The notes beneath the pieces are model-generated. The model made no database searches, had not been told where the DNA came from, and was given only the letters and a program-made list of their open reading frames with translations. DNA of 50,709 nucleotides from contig NZ_JAGGDJ010000041.1 in NCBI RefSeq assembly GCF_017652985.1, positions 1-50,709 of the forward strand, in the 5' to 3' direction. Both the position numbers and the translations under genes were made by a program. Source of the DNA: Paenibacillus artemisiicola (lineage in GTDB: Bacteria > Bacillota > Bacilli > Paenibacillales > Paenibacillaceae). Below, piece by piece: positions 38,191-46,869 of the stretch (positions are counted from its first letter, which is position 1; each line of letters begins with the position of its first letter).

Positions 38191-38969
38191 GACAATGGCG
38201 CGTCATGGTGCGCAAGGAATGGCTGGAGCTCGTTCGGACGTGGAAGCTGCTCTGGCTTCCGCTCGCGTTCGTGCTGTTCGGCGCGATGCAGCCCGTCACG
38301 ACGTATTTTCTGCCCGATATTCTCGCGCACGCGGGCAATCTGCCGGAAGGCGCGCTCATCTCGATTCCCGTTCCAAGCGCCGACGAGGTGCTGGCGCAGA
38401 CGCTGGGGCAGTTCAACACGGTCGGGCTGCTGCTCATCGCCCTCGCCGCCATGAACGGCATCTCCGCGGAACGGTTCGGCGGCCTCGCGCCGATGCTGCT
38501 CGTCAAGCCGGTATCGTACCGCGGCTACGTCGCGGCCAAATGGACGGCGCTGCTCGCGTTGACCGGCATTGCGTTCGCGGGAGGCTTCGGCGCGGCGTAT
38601 TATTACACGTCCGTGCTGTTCGAAACGCCCGCTTGGCGCGACAGCCTCGCCGCGTTTCTCTATTACGGGCTATGGCTCGCGCTCGCCGGCACGCTGACGC
38701 TCTTGTTCAGCGCGCTGCTGCGAAGCGGCGCGGCCGCGGCGGCCTGCTCGCTCGCGCTGCTGGCCGGCCTCGCGCTGTCCGCGTCGCTGCTGCCCGAGAC
38801 GTTCGCCGCGAGTCCCGGCCTGCTGCCGAAGCTGGCTTCGGCGCGGCTGCTCGGCGGCGGTCCGGCCGGCGGCTGGCCCGCGGTCGTCGCCGCGCTGGCC
38901 GTCATCGCGGCCGCCCTGGAAGCCGCGGCGCTCGTGCTCCGAAGGCACCCCGCCCCCGATGCGGCGTAA
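38187..38969 (+). CDS. yxlG: YxlG, ABC transporter permease of the SigY operon
   Basis: 260 residues, six hydrophobic segments and ABC-2 permease-like layout (start MRQWRVMVRKEWLELVRTWKLLWLPLAFVLFGAMQPVTTYFLPDI). Same length as B. subtilis YxlG. The ATG overlaps the YxlF stop by four bases. Last gene of the SigY operon, no strong terminator seen directly after it. Confidence 0.9.
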   Translation: MRQWRVMVRKEWLELVRTWKLLWLPLAFVLFGAMQPVTTYFLPDILAHAGNLPEGALISIPVPSADEVLAQTLGQFNTVGLLLIALAAMNGISAERFGGLAPMLLVKPVSYRGYVAAKWTALLALTGIAFAGGFGAAYYYTSVLFETPAWRDSLAAFLYYGLWLALAGTLTLLFSALLRSGAAAAACSLALLAGLALSASLLPETFAASPGLLPKLASARLLGGGPAGGWPAVVAALAVIAAALEAAALVLRRHPAPDAA

Positions 38970-38982
38970 GCCGTTTTCTCTA

Positions 38983-39012
38983 TTGGACTTCCTTTCTTTT
39001 TTTTAGTAGGAT
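38983..39012 (+). promoter_or_regulatory. Sigma-A promoter of the IDEAL-domain gene
   Basis: TTGGAC (38983-38988) and TAGGAT (39007-39012), spacer 18. Transcription would start near 39019, very close to the ATG, which favours the TTG 24 bases further in as start. Confidence 0.55.
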
Positions 39013-39033
39013 AGAGGGATAGAGAATCGGCAA

Positions 39034-39438
39034 ATGGGTAACGGGGAGTTGATAGAGTTGTTTAAACTGGGACAACGCATTGTCGTGCTGTCGGATGCAT
39101 TCGAACAAGGTCTCCCGATCGGGGAGTATGGCTATATTATCGCGTACGATCGGAACGCGGACAACGCGTTCGACTACGTGATCCGCGTGCCGAAGGCGAA
39201 CCGGAACTTCTACGTGCCGGCCGCGGACGTCGAGCTCGAAGAAGTGCTGATCAAGCAGGAGGTCGACAAGCTGGAGCGCGAGGCGCTGATCGATTTCGCG
39301 CTGGCGACGCATAACGCCGAGCTGTTCCACCGGATCATGAACGGGGAGCAAGAGACGTCCGACGAAGAAGGCGGAGGCGGCGAGCCGCAGTCCCGCGAGG
39401 ATTTCATGCGCCAGGTCCGTTTGAAGGCTTGGATTTAA
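39034..39438 (+). CDS. IDEAL-domain-like cytoplasmic protein
   Basis: 134 residues. The first half is beta-rich (RIVVLSDAFEQGLPIGEYGYIIAYDR); the second carries ALIDFALATHNAELFHRI, which fits the IDEAL domain found in small Bacilli proteins, and an acidic tail (DEEGGGGEP). Start uncertain: the ATG has no good site and would lie 15 bases from the predicted transcript start; a TTG at 39058 has GGGGAG nine bases before it. Function unknown. Confidence 0.65.
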   Translation: MGNGELIELFKLGQRIVVLSDAFEQGLPIGEYGYIIAYDRNADNAFDYVIRVPKANRNFYVPAADVELEEVLIKQEVDKLEREALIDFALATHNAELFHRIMNGEQETSDEEGGGGEPQSREDFMRQVRLKAWI

Positions 39439-39453
39439 GTACAAGCTTGATGA

Positions 39454-39537
39454 ATTGCTAGGTTGCTTGATGGGATGGCTAGACTGCTAGATGGAATGGC
39501 TAGACTGCTTGATGGGAATAACTAGATTGTTCGACGA
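39454..39537. repeat. Four tandem 21-bp repeats
   Basis: Units at 39454-39474, 39475-39495, 39496-39516 and 39517-39537; the middle two differ at two positions from each other, the outer ones are more diverged. Consensus ATGGCTAGACTGCTTGATGG, in which one frame reads MARLLDG per unit, but a TGA precedes and no ribosome site is present. Function unknown. Confidence 0.85.
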
Positions 39538-39559
39538 ACGGCGAGATTAATAGAGAGAA

Positions 39560-39593
39560 GAGCCTCGCGCCCGTTGTGGGCGCGAGGCTCTTT
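39560..39593. terminator. Bidirectional terminator
   Basis: Perfect 13-bp stem GAGCCTCGCGCCC/GGGCGCGAGGCTC with a five-base loop, followed by TTT on the plus strand. Serves the IDEAL-domain gene and possibly the secreted protein gene from the other side. Confidence 0.8.
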
Positions 39594-39685
39594 GTTTCGT
39601 CCGCGCGGCAGACGCAAGCCGGCCGCGCGGGAGGCCGAACGCCCTCCGCGCGAGCCGCCAAGCGCCGACTTCGCGAATTGCGTCG

Positions 39686-40510
39686 TTACGCGCCTTCCGC
39701 AGCCGAATCCGCGTCGGCGCCTGCCGCGCCGCCGCTTTCGGCGCTCTTCTTAAGCGGCGTGCTCCAGCCTTCGCGTTTGACTTGCGGCATTGCGCCGTTC
39801 ACGATTTTCTCCGCGATGCTGCCGGCCTCGGCGCTGATTTTATCCGCCTGCTCCTGCGTCAGCTTGCCCGCTTTCACGGCGGCGCTCAGCCCGTCGACGA
39901 TCGCTTGCTTCTGCGCGTCGATGAGCTTTTGGACGTCCACGCCCTTCTCCTTCGCCACGTTCGCGAGCGACTTGCCGCCCGCGAGCTCCTGCTTGAGCGC
40001 GTCCGTCGTCACGCCGAGCAGCTTGGCCGACGCTTCAAGGTCGAGCTTGCCGAAGCCGGCTTTGAACCCGCCCTTGCCGCCGGCGCGGCCGAGCGGAAGC
40101 TGGCCGTCAAGCGTTTTGTCGAGGTTGTCGGCGAAAGCCTGCTTTTCTTCCGCCTGGCGCTTCTCGAACGCCGCGGTCATCGCCTGCTTCAGCGCGTCCC
40201 GCGATACGCCTTGTTCCTCGGCGATTTGCGCGAGCGTTTTGCCCGCGGCCAGCTTCTCCTTCAGCGTCTTGGCGTCCAGCTTCAACAGATCGAGCACCTC
40301 TTGGCCGACCATGCCGCGGCCGAAGCCCTCCGATCTGTCCTTCGGCGCGAGCGCCTTGCCTTTGTGAATCGTCAGGGTGCTGCCGGAAGCGGCGGAATCC
40401 GCGGCTGTCGTCGTCGAGGAGCTGTTCGTCGCCGCATACGCGCTGAGCGGGATCATGACCGCGAGAGCGCCCGCGAGGGTCAGGGCTTTCATCGTTTTGT
40501 TCATTTTCAT
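39686..40510 (-). CDS. Secreted helical repeat protein, function unknown
   Basis: 274 residues with a signal peptide (hydrophobic 8-24, cleavage likely after AYA at residue 26). Two related helical units: VLDLLKLDAKTLKEKLAAGKTLAQIAEEQGVSRDALKQAM (about 70-110) and AKLLGVTTDALKQELAGGKSLANVAKEKGVDVQKLIDAQ (about 163-205). Then a helix with LTQEQADKISAEAG and a tail. The L-x(2)-[KTE]-x-K-x-L-A-x-G-K-[TS]-L core resembles that of the secreted protein at 2.1 kb. ATG with GGAGGT. Strand-isolated and unlinked to named genes; no enzymatic motif is seen. Confidence 0.75.
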   Translation of the reverse strand: MKMNKTMKALTLAGALAVMIPLSAYAATNSSSTTTAADSAASGSTLTIHKGKALAPKDRSEGFGRGMVGQEVLDLLKLDAKTLKEKLAAGKTLAQIAEEQGVSRDALKQAMTAAFEKRQAEEKQAFADNLDKTLDGQLPLGRAGGKGGFKAGFGKLDLEASAKLLGVTTDALKQELAGGKSLANVAKEKGVDVQKLIDAQKQAIVDGLSAAVKAGKLTQEQADKISAEAGSIAEKIVNGAMPQVKREGWSTPLKKSAESGGAAGADADSAAEGA

Positions 40511-40886
40511 CGTGGTTACCTCCAGTGCGTTTGGTTGAAACTCGCTTACACGGCCCAGTATGGACAGCCAACCTTAATAGAAGCTTAAAGCCGCGTAAGC
40601 CTATCCTTAGCTCGGCGTGAAATTTTTCTTCATATTGGAAAAAACGTTGGGCGTTCCGGGTCTCCGAATTCGCCATCCTGCCCGGCGCGGCCTCTCCGCA
40701 TACTTCCGGTTTATCGCCTCACCCATAGCGCCGCGGTCCGGCGGCATGCCCGGCGGCTTGATTATCCCGGCGCGAACGATTCCCGGCCATGCGCAAGCCT
40801 TGCGCAAATGCGTTGAGTTTGTTTCCGGCCATGCGGTATAATGGGTAGAATGTGTGCCATTTGGATGGAAAGGACGGGACGAGACG
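40511..40886. other. 376-bp region between the secreted repeat protein and gatC
   Basis: Holds the gatC promoter near its right end and, on the left, no clear promoter for the divergent secreted protein. No supported gene. Confidence 0.6.
40813..40842 (+). promoter_or_regulatory. Sigma-A promoter of the gatCAB operon
   Basis: TTGAGT (40813-40818) and a perfect TATAAT (40837-40842), spacer 18 bases, 44 bases before gatC. Confidence 0.8.
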
Positions 40887-41174
40887 ATGAGCATCACGAT
40901 CAAAGATGTCGAGCACGTGGCCAATTTGGCCCGGCTGGAGCTGTCCGAGCAGGAGAAAGAGCAGTTCGCGGGCCAGCTGAACGCGATTTTGAAGTACGCG
41001 GAGAAGCTGAACGAGCTGCAAACCGACGACGTGGAGCCGACGACCCACGTGCTGCCGGTACGCAACGTCATGCGCGAGGACGAGGTCCAGGCATCCGTGA
41101 CCAACGAGACCGCGCTGCGCAACGCGCCCGACGACGAAGACGGCCAGTTCAAAGTACCGGCCGTGCTGGAATAA
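40887..41174 (+). CDS. gatC: Asp-tRNA(Asn)/Glu-tRNA(Gln) amidotransferase subunit C
   Basis: 95-residue subunit that wraps and stabilises GatA in the GatCAB complex, which turns misacylated Glu-tRNA(Gln) into Gln-tRNA(Gln). MSITIKDVEHVANLARLELSEQE at the start and THVLPVRNVMREDEV in the middle are the family signature. The ATG has AAAGGA somewhat far upstream. First gene of the gatCAB operon. Confidence 0.96.
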   Translation: MSITIKDVEHVANLARLELSEQEKEQFAGQLNAILKYAEKLNELQTDDVEPTTHVLPVRNVMREDEVQASVTNETALRNAPDDEDGQFKVPAVLE

Positions 41175-41210
41175 ATTTCGCTCGCGCAGATTTGAAGGGA
41201 GGAACGGCTG

Positions 41211-42668
41211 TTGGCACTTTTCGATTTACGCCTGCAGGAAGTACATAACCGATTGAGGAATAAGGAGCTGTCCGTCGCCGAGCTGGTGAACGCGTCCTAC
41301 GCGCGCATCGCCGAGACGGACGCATCCGTTCAAGCGTTCTTGACCTTGAACGAGGAAGGCGCGCGGGCCGCGGCGGCGGAGCTCGACCGCGCATTGGCGG
41401 ACGGCGGCGAACAAGGCCTCTTGTTCGGCCTGCCCGCCGGGATCAAGGACAACATCGTTACCGAAGGATTGCGGACGACGTGCGCGAGCCAGTTTCTGCG
41501 CAACTACGATCCGATTTACGACGCGACGGTCGCGAAGAAGCTGAAGTCCGCGCAAGCCGTGACGATCGGCAAGCTGAACATGGACGAGTTCGCGATGGGC
41601 GGCTCCAACGAGAATTCCGGCTTCCATCCGACCCGCAACCCGTGGAACACGGACTACGTGCCCGGTGGCTCGAGCGGCGGCTCCGCGGCTTCGGTCGCGG
41701 CGGGACAAGTCTACTTCGCGCTCGGCTCCGATACCGGCGGCTCCATTCGCCAGCCTGCCGCTTACTGCGGCATCGTCGGCCTGAAGCCGACGTACGGCCT
41801 CGTGTCGCGCTACGGCCTCGTGGCGTTCGCGTCCTCGCTCGACCAGATCGGGCCGCTGACCAAGAACGTCGAAGACTCGGCCTACGTGCTGCAGGCGATC
41901 GCGGGCTACGACGCGAACGACTCCACGTCGGCGAACGTGGACATCCCCGACTACGTCGGCGCGCTCAGCGGCGACGTGAAAGGGCTGCGGATCGGCGTGC
42001 CGAAGGAATATTTGGGCCAAGGCATCGACCCGAAAGTGAAGGAAGCGGTGCTCGAAGCGCTCAAGCGGTTCGAAAGCCTCGGCGCGACATGGGAGGAAGT
42101 GTCCCTGCCGCATACGGAATACGCGGTCGCGACGTACTACCTGCTCGCGTCCTCCGAAGCGTCCTCGAACCTGGCCCGCTTTGACGGCGTCCGCTACGGC
42201 GTGCGCGCGGACAATCCGGACAACCTGCTCGATTTGTACCGCAAGTCGCGCAGCCAAGGGTTCGGCCAGGAAGTCAAGCGCCGCATCATGCTCGGCACGT
42301 ACGCGCTCAGCTCCGGCTACTACGACGCGTATTATTTGAAGGCGCAGAAGGTGCGCACGCTGATCAAACGGGATTTCGACGACGTGTTCGAGAAGTTCGA
42401 CCTCATCGTCGGACCGACGGCGCCGACGACGGCATTCCCGATCGGCGAGCAGATCGGCGATCCGCTGACGATGTATTTGAACGATATTTGCACGATTCCG
42501 GTCAGCCTGGCGGGCGTGCCGGCCATCAGCGTGCCATGCGGCTTCGCGGACGGTCTGCCGGTCGGCCTGCAAATCATCGGCAAGGCGTTCGACGAGCGCA
42601 CGGTGCTGCGCGCCGCGCATGCGTACGAGCAGCAAACGGAGCACCACAACCAGCGTCCGCGGCTGTAG
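41211..42668 (+). CDS. gatA: Asp-tRNA(Asn)/Glu-tRNA(Gln) amidotransferase subunit A
   Basis: 485-residue amidase that hydrolyses glutamine to provide ammonia. The catalytic Lys79-Ser154-Ser178 triad is present (GIKDN at 78-82, PGGSSGGS at 151-158, DTGGSIR at 174-180). TTG start six bases after GGGAGG. 36 bp after gatC and 30 bp before gatB. Confidence 0.98.
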   Translation: MALFDLRLQEVHNRLRNKELSVAELVNASYARIAETDASVQAFLTLNEEGARAAAAELDRALADGGEQGLLFGLPAGIKDNIVTEGLRTTCASQFLRNYDPIYDATVAKKLKSAQAVTIGKLNMDEFAMGGSNENSGFHPTRNPWNTDYVPGGSSGGSAASVAAGQVYFALGSDTGGSIRQPAAYCGIVGLKPTYGLVSRYGLVAFASSLDQIGPLTKNVEDSAYVLQAIAGYDANDSTSANVDIPDYVGALSGDVKGLRIGVPKEYLGQGIDPKVKEAVLEALKRFESLGATWEEVSLPHTEYAVATYYLLASSEASSNLARFDGVRYGVRADNPDNLLDLYRKSRSQGFGQEVKRRIMLGTYALSSGYYDAYYLKAQKVRTLIKRDFDDVFEKFDLIVGPTAPTTAFPIGEQIGDPLTMYLNDICTIPVSLAGVPAISVPCGFADGLPVGLQIIGKAFDERTVLRAAHAYEQQTEHHNQRPRL

Positions 42669-42698
42669 CGGACGGTCAGGAAGCAGGAGGGCGAAACC

Positions 42699-44141
42699 AT
42701 GTTTGAACCGAATAAATACGAAACGGTCGTCGGCCTGGAGGTCCACGTCGAGCTGCACACGAAGAGCAAAATCTTCTGCGGCTGCTCGACCTCCTTCGGC
42801 GCGCCGCCGAATTCCCATACCTGTCCGGTCTGCCTCGGACACCCCGGCGTGCTGCCGGTCTTGAACCGCCAGGCGCTGGAGTTCGCCATGAAGGCGGCGA
42901 TGGCGCTTAACTGCCAGATCGCGGACGTCAGCAAGTTCGACCGCAAAAACTACTTCTATCCCGATTCGCCGAAGGCGTACCAGATTTCCCAGTTCGACAA
43001 GCCGGTCGGCGAGCACGGCTGGATCGACATCGAAGTGAACGGGCAGACGAAGCGCATCGGCATCACGCGCCTTCATTTGGAAGAGGACGCGGGCAAGCTG
43101 ACGCACATCGACGGCGGCTTCGGGTCGCTCGTGGACTTCAACCGCGTCGGGACGCCGCTCGTGGAGATCGTGTCCGAGCCGGATCTCCGCTCGCCGGAAG
43201 AAGCGAAAGCTTACCTCGAGAAGCTGAAGGCGATCATGCTGTACTGCGAAGTGTCGGACGTGAAGATGGAGGAGGGCTCGCTTCGCTGCGACGCCAACAT
43301 CAGCATCCGGCCGTTCGGCCAGCAGGAATTCGGCACCCGCGCGGAGCTGAAGAACATGAACTCGTTCCGCGGCGTGCAGCGCGGCTTGGAATACGAGGAG
43401 ATGCGCCAGGCCGACGTGCTGGACGGCGGCGGCAAGGTCGTGCAGGAGACGCGCCGCTGGGACGAGACCCAGGGCAAGACGTTTACGATGCGCAGCAAGG
43501 AAGAAGCGCACGACTACCGGTATTTCCCGGATCCGGACCTCGTGCAGATCCACATCGACGACGAATGGAAGGCACGCGTCCGCGCGTCCATCCCGGAGCT
43601 GCCGGATGCCCGCAAAACGCGGTACACGTCCGAGTACGGCCTGCCGTCCTACGATGCGGAAGTCATCACGTCGTCCAAGAAGCTCGCGGACTTCTTCGAA
43701 GAGAGCCTGGCCTACACGAAAGATGCCAAAGCGGTGTCCAACTGGATCATGGGCGACCTGCTCGGCTACCTGAACGCGGGCGGGCTGGAGCTCGACGACA
43801 TCAAGCTGACGGGTCAAGGCCTTGGCGAGATGATCGGTCTGATGGAGAAAGGCACGATCAGCAGCAAAATCGCGAAGACGGTCTTCAAGACGATGCTCGA
43901 GACCGGCAAGCTTCCGCAGCAAATCGTCGAGGAGCAAGGACTCGTCCAGATCAGCGACGAAGGCGCGATCGCGGAAGTCGTCGACCGGATCGTCGGCGCG
44001 AACCCGCAATCGGTCGAAGATTTCAAGGCGGGCAAGGAGAAGGCGATCGGCTTCCTCGTCGGCCAAGTCATGAAGGAAACGAAGGGCAAGGCGAATCCGG
44101 CGCTGGTCAACAAGCTGCTGCTCGCCCGTCTTAACCAATAA
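42699..44141 (+). CDS. gatB: Asp-tRNA(Asn)/Glu-tRNA(Gln) amidotransferase subunit B
   Basis: 480-residue kinase/amidotransferase subunit that activates the tRNA-bound carboxylate with ATP and recognises the tRNA. VGLEVHVELHTKSKIFCGC (zinc Cys) and CPVCLGHPGVLPVLN are at the start, VEIVSEPDLRSPEEA in the core, and a YqeY-like tail domain at the end (KTVFKTMLETGKLPQQIVEEQGL). ATG after GGAGGG. Terminator follows. Confidence 0.98.
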   Translation: MFEPNKYETVVGLEVHVELHTKSKIFCGCSTSFGAPPNSHTCPVCLGHPGVLPVLNRQALEFAMKAAMALNCQIADVSKFDRKNYFYPDSPKAYQISQFDKPVGEHGWIDIEVNGQTKRIGITRLHLEEDAGKLTHIDGGFGSLVDFNRVGTPLVEIVSEPDLRSPEEAKAYLEKLKAIMLYCEVSDVKMEEGSLRCDANISIRPFGQQEFGTRAELKNMNSFRGVQRGLEYEEMRQADVLDGGGKVVQETRRWDETQGKTFTMRSKEEAHDYRYFPDPDLVQIHIDDEWKARVRASIPELPDARKTRYTSEYGLPSYDAEVITSSKKLADFFEESLAYTKDAKAVSNWIMGDLLGYLNAGGLELDDIKLTGQGLGEMIGLMEKGTISSKIAKTVFKTMLETGKLPQQIVEEQGLVQISDEGAIAEVVDRIVGANPQSVEDFKAGKEKAIGFLVGQVMKETKGKANPALVNKLLLARLNQ

Positions 44142-44175
44142 GCGCAAGCGGAGTTTCGCGATATCGCTTTCCAGG

Positions 44176-44214
44176 GAGGCATGCCCGCCGTCATCGGCGG
44201 ACATGCCTCTTTGT
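44176..44214 (+). terminator. Rho-independent terminator of gatCAB
   Basis: A long imperfect stem (GAGGCATG/CATGCCTC plus CCGCCG/CGGCGG) with a TCAT loop, then TTTG. Confidence 0.75.
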
Positions 44215-44271
44215 CGTATCCGGATTATGTTACAATATGGATAACGACTCATTTTCGGCAGGAGGGTGCCT

Positions 44272-46209
44272 ATGCGCGAACCATCGAGATTCAAGACGAC
44301 CGTCGCGCCCTTGCTCGCGTTTCTCGTTCCCGGCGGCGGGCATCTGCTGCTCGGCAGGCCGGGACCGGGATTGCTGCTGCTGCTTGGGACGCTGACGGAC
44401 ATCGCGGCGATGATTCGGCTGGCGGACGAAAGCGGCGGCAAGTTTGCGCTTTTCATTTTGCTGCTCGGCCTGGGGCTGCCGGCGTTTTGGTTTTACAGCG
44501 TCTTCGGGGCGCTGCAGTTGGCCGCGCGAATTCGCAGGGAAGGAATGTCGGAGGAGAGCGAACGGTCAGGCGGGCTGTTGGCGGTTGCGCAGGGCATGGC
44601 CACGATCGCGCTGGCCTGCGTGCTCTGGGTGCTCGTGCAGACGTCCGCGGATTTCTCCACGCTCATCGAATCGTTCGGAACTTACGCGCCGGGGCCGCTG
44701 CTGATGGCGCTTGCGCTCGCGATCGCGTTAAGGAGGAAGAATGCTATGTTTAAGATCGGCCGGTTTACGGCGGCGGCGGTGCTCGTCGGGGTCGGCGCCT
44801 TGCTGCTCTGGGACCAGCTGAAAGGGCGCAACGACATCGGGCTGCTGGGGCAATGGTGGCCCGCGGCCTTCGTCCTGCTGGGCATCGAGGTCGTCGTTTC
44901 CAGCCTCGCGTACCGGCGGGCCGCCCGTCGTCCGTCGTTCGACGTCGGCGGCGCGTTTATCGCGGCGGTCGTCGCGGTGACGGCGTTCGCGGTGACGCAG
45001 TACGCCGCCATGCCGTTCAAGTGGCTCGACGAGTTCAAGGTCAATCTCACCGGGACGAGCGAGCTCGGCGAGGAGAAAGGTTTCCATTACGCCAAAGACG
45101 CGATTCATCAGCCGCTGCTGCCGGAGACGACGAGCATCGCGATCGATAACCTGAACGGGAACGTGACGGTCAAGAAGGGCAGCGTGAACGAGCTCGTCAT
45201 CGAGACGGTCGTATGGGTGGATGCGGAGGATAAGGCCGAAGCGGATAAGACGGCCGAGAAGTCGGCCGTCGACGTGAACGGCGGACAGAAAGTGCAAATC
45301 AAAGCGCAGGGCCAGCCCTACGGTACTAACGGGGAACGCAAGCCGCGTATGAATATGGTAGTCACGATTCCGGAGAATTCCGCGTTCGGCATGGCCGCGC
45401 AGCCGCCCGGCCCGGGCATGCAGCCGGAGGCCGGCGGGACGGAAGGCGAAGAGACCGCGGGGAACGCCGTTCCCGCTAACGGCGGAGCGGGGAATGCCGG
45501 CTCGGGAAATGCCGTTTCGGGGAACGGAACAGCAGGCGCCGCGAACGAATCCGCAACTTCGGCGGGACATGATTCGTCTAATCATACGGAGACGCCGAAA
45601 ACCGTGCTTTACATCAGTACGGTGAACGGCTCCGTCGACGCGGCGGACCTCCTTGTGACCGGCGGGTTGACCGTCAAGGTGACGACGGGCGAGATTTCCG
45701 TCCGCCAGATCCGCGGTCCTGTCGACGCCGAGACGAAGAACGGCAGCATCACCGCGCGGACCATGGAAGGCGACGTGAAGCTGAGCACGTACAACGGCGA
45801 TATCGAAGCGTCCGACATCGGCGGCGGCTTCGACGGTTCGACGCTGAGCGGCAGCATCGATTTGAAGCGCGTTTCGGGCGACGTGGACACGGATACGAAG
45901 AACGGGCAGATCGGCATTCAGGAAGCGTTTGGAGCCGTTCGGGCCGACACGCTGAACGGCGACATACGCGTCGCGAGCGGCGCTGTCGGCGGCGACTGGG
46001 ACATCGACAGCTCCATCGGCGAGATTCAAGTCATGATTCCGGAGGCCGGCAATTATTCGGTGAACGGCTCCGTCACGTTCGGCGATATCAGCAGCGATTT
46101 GCCGCTCGCGATCAACAAAAAAACGATCCGGGGCAGCATCGGCGAAGGCGCGTACCGCATCAACATCGACGCCAACAGCAGCATCGCGGTAAATCGTTAC
46201 AAGCCGTAG
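44272..46209 (+). CDS. DUF4097-type beta-helix membrane protein, apparently fused from two genes
   Basis: 645 residues. Residues 1-155 are a small multi-spanning membrane protein (about four helices). At 44746 an in-frame ATG has a perfect AAGGAGG nine bases before it and opens a second unit: two or three helices (MFKIGRFTAAAVLVGVGALLLWDQ), then from about 280 the DUF4097/LiaG-like repeated strands (SIAIDNLNGNVTVKKGSV ... KVTTGEISVRQIRGPVDAETKNGSITARTMEGDVKLSTYNGDIEASD). A Gly/Asn/Ala-rich insert lies near 375-440. Translation at the internal site would give a 487-residue protein. Function probably envelope-related; not known. Confidence 0.8.
   Translation: MREPSRFKTTVAPLLAFLVPGGGHLLLGRPGPGLLLLLGTLTDIAAMIRLADESGGKFALFILLLGLGLPAFWFYSVFGALQLAARIRREGMSEESERSGGLLAVAQGMATIALACVLWVLVQTSADFSTLIESFGTYAPGPLLMALALAIALRRKNAMFKIGRFTAAAVLVGVGALLLWDQLKGRNDIGLLGQWWPAAFVLLGIEVVVSSLAYRRAARRPSFDVGGAFIAAVVAVTAFAVTQYAAMPFKWLDEFKVNLTGTSELGEEKGFHYAKDAIHQPLLPETTSIAIDNLNGNVTVKKGSVNELVIETVVWVDAEDKAEADKTAEKSAVDVNGGQKVQIKAQGQPYGTNGERKPRMNMVVTIPENSAFGMAAQPPGPGMQPEAGGTEGEETAGNAVPANGGAGNAGSGNAVSGNGTAGAANESATSAGHDSSNHTETPKTVLYISTVNGSVDAADLLVTGGLTVKVTTGEISVRQIRGPVDAETKNGSITARTMEGDVKLSTYNGDIEASDIGGGFDGSTLSGSIDLKRVSGDVDTDTKNGQIGIQEAFGAVRADTLNGDIRVASGAVGGDWDIDSSIGEIQVMIPEAGNYSVNGSVTFGDISSDLPLAINKKTIRGSIGEGAYRINIDANSSIAVNRYKP
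44730..44748 (+). promoter_or_regulatory. Strong internal ribosome binding site and in-frame ATG
   Basis: AAGGAGG (44730-44736), nine bases, ATG (44746) in the same frame as the DUF4097-type protein. Suggests separate translation of the C-terminal part. Confidence 0.7.
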
Positions 46210-46226
46210 AATGATTGCCTCTTTCA

Positions 46227-46256
46227 TTGACAAATTGAAAACGATCCACGTACAAT
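46227..46256 (+). promoter_or_regulatory. Sigma-A promoter of perR
   Basis: TTGACA (46227-46232) and TACAAT (46251-46256), spacer 18 bases. No clear PerR box overlaps it. Confidence 0.75.
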
Positions 46257-46289
46257 GGTTCTAAACTACGCGGAAAGGACGTGTTGGGC

Positions 46290-46727
46290 ATGGGAACGTC
46301 CGTGGAACAGGCCTTGGAACAATTGAAAAGCACCGGCGTCCGTATGACCCCGCAGCGTCACGCCATCCTAAGTTTTCTCATGCACTCCATGACTCATCCG
46401 ACAGCGGACGAAATTTACAAATCGCTTTCGCCATCGTTCCCGAGCATGAGCGTGGCGACCATATATAATAACCTTCGGCTGTTCGTCGAAGCGGGATTGA
46501 TCAAGGAATTGACGTACGGCGACGATTCCAGCCGGTTCGATGCCGACATGTCGGAGCATTACCATGCGATCTGCCGCACGTGCGGGACGATCGTCGACTT
46601 TGATTACCCGCCGCTGACGGACGTGGAAGACGCGGCCTCCAAGGAGACGGGGTTCAAGGTGGAAGGGCACCGCATGGAAATTTACGGGCAGTGCGCGAAC
46701 TGCGCAACCCGGCATAGAGCCAATTGA
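46290..46727 (+). CDS. perR: Peroxide stress regulator PerR (Fur family)
   Basis: 145 residues, the same length as B. subtilis PerR. Metal-sensing ligands all present at equivalent positions: His36, Asp84, His90, His92 and Asp103 (PerR-typical Asp). Structural zinc site from CxxC pairs (CRTCG and CANC). Winged helix with VRMTPQRHAILSFL and ATIYNNLRLF. Represses peroxide defence genes; iron-catalysed His oxidation inactivates it. The ATG has AAAGGA; GTG and TTG codons just upstream are less likely starts. Beginning of the perR-ygzB-ygxA-rRNA block of Bacillus. Confidence 0.95.
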   Translation: MGTSVEQALEQLKSTGVRMTPQRHAILSFLMHSMTHPTADEIYKSLSPSFPSMSVATIYNNLRLFVEAGLIKELTYGDDSSRFDADMSEHYHAICRTCGTIVDFDYPPLTDVEDAASKETGFKVEGHRMEIYGQCANCATRHRAN

Positions 46728-46765
46728 TCGAGACCGGACCGGATGACCGATACCAGGACCGAACG

Positions 46766-46808
46766 AACGCGCGAGGGTGGAGGAAGCTCACCGGCTGCGC
46801 GTTTTTTA
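46766..46808 (+). terminator. Rho-independent terminator of perR
   Basis: A stem AACGCGC/GCGCGTT with further internal pairing, then a run of six T (TTTTTTATTTT). Confidence 0.75.
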
Positions 46809-46869
46809 TTTTGAATGATTGCTTGTCCGCGCGCATAGCTTGTCTTATGGAAAGGAGTCGTTTTACATC

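Noticed and set aside
39475..39525. Small coding ORF built from MARLLDG repeats
   Set aside because: A TGA lies directly before the array in that frame and no ribosome binding site precedes any ATG.
39454..39537. CRISPR array
   Set aside because: The units are contiguous 21-mers with no spacers, and no cas gene is present.
41226..44456. 1,076-codon minus-strand frame opposite gatA and gatB
   Set aside because: Purely the antisense of two clear genes; low-complexity, Arg/Leu/Val-rich.
46227..46289. PerR box in the perR promoter
   Set aside because: No sequence near TTATAATnATTATAA was found, so autoregulation cannot be claimed.
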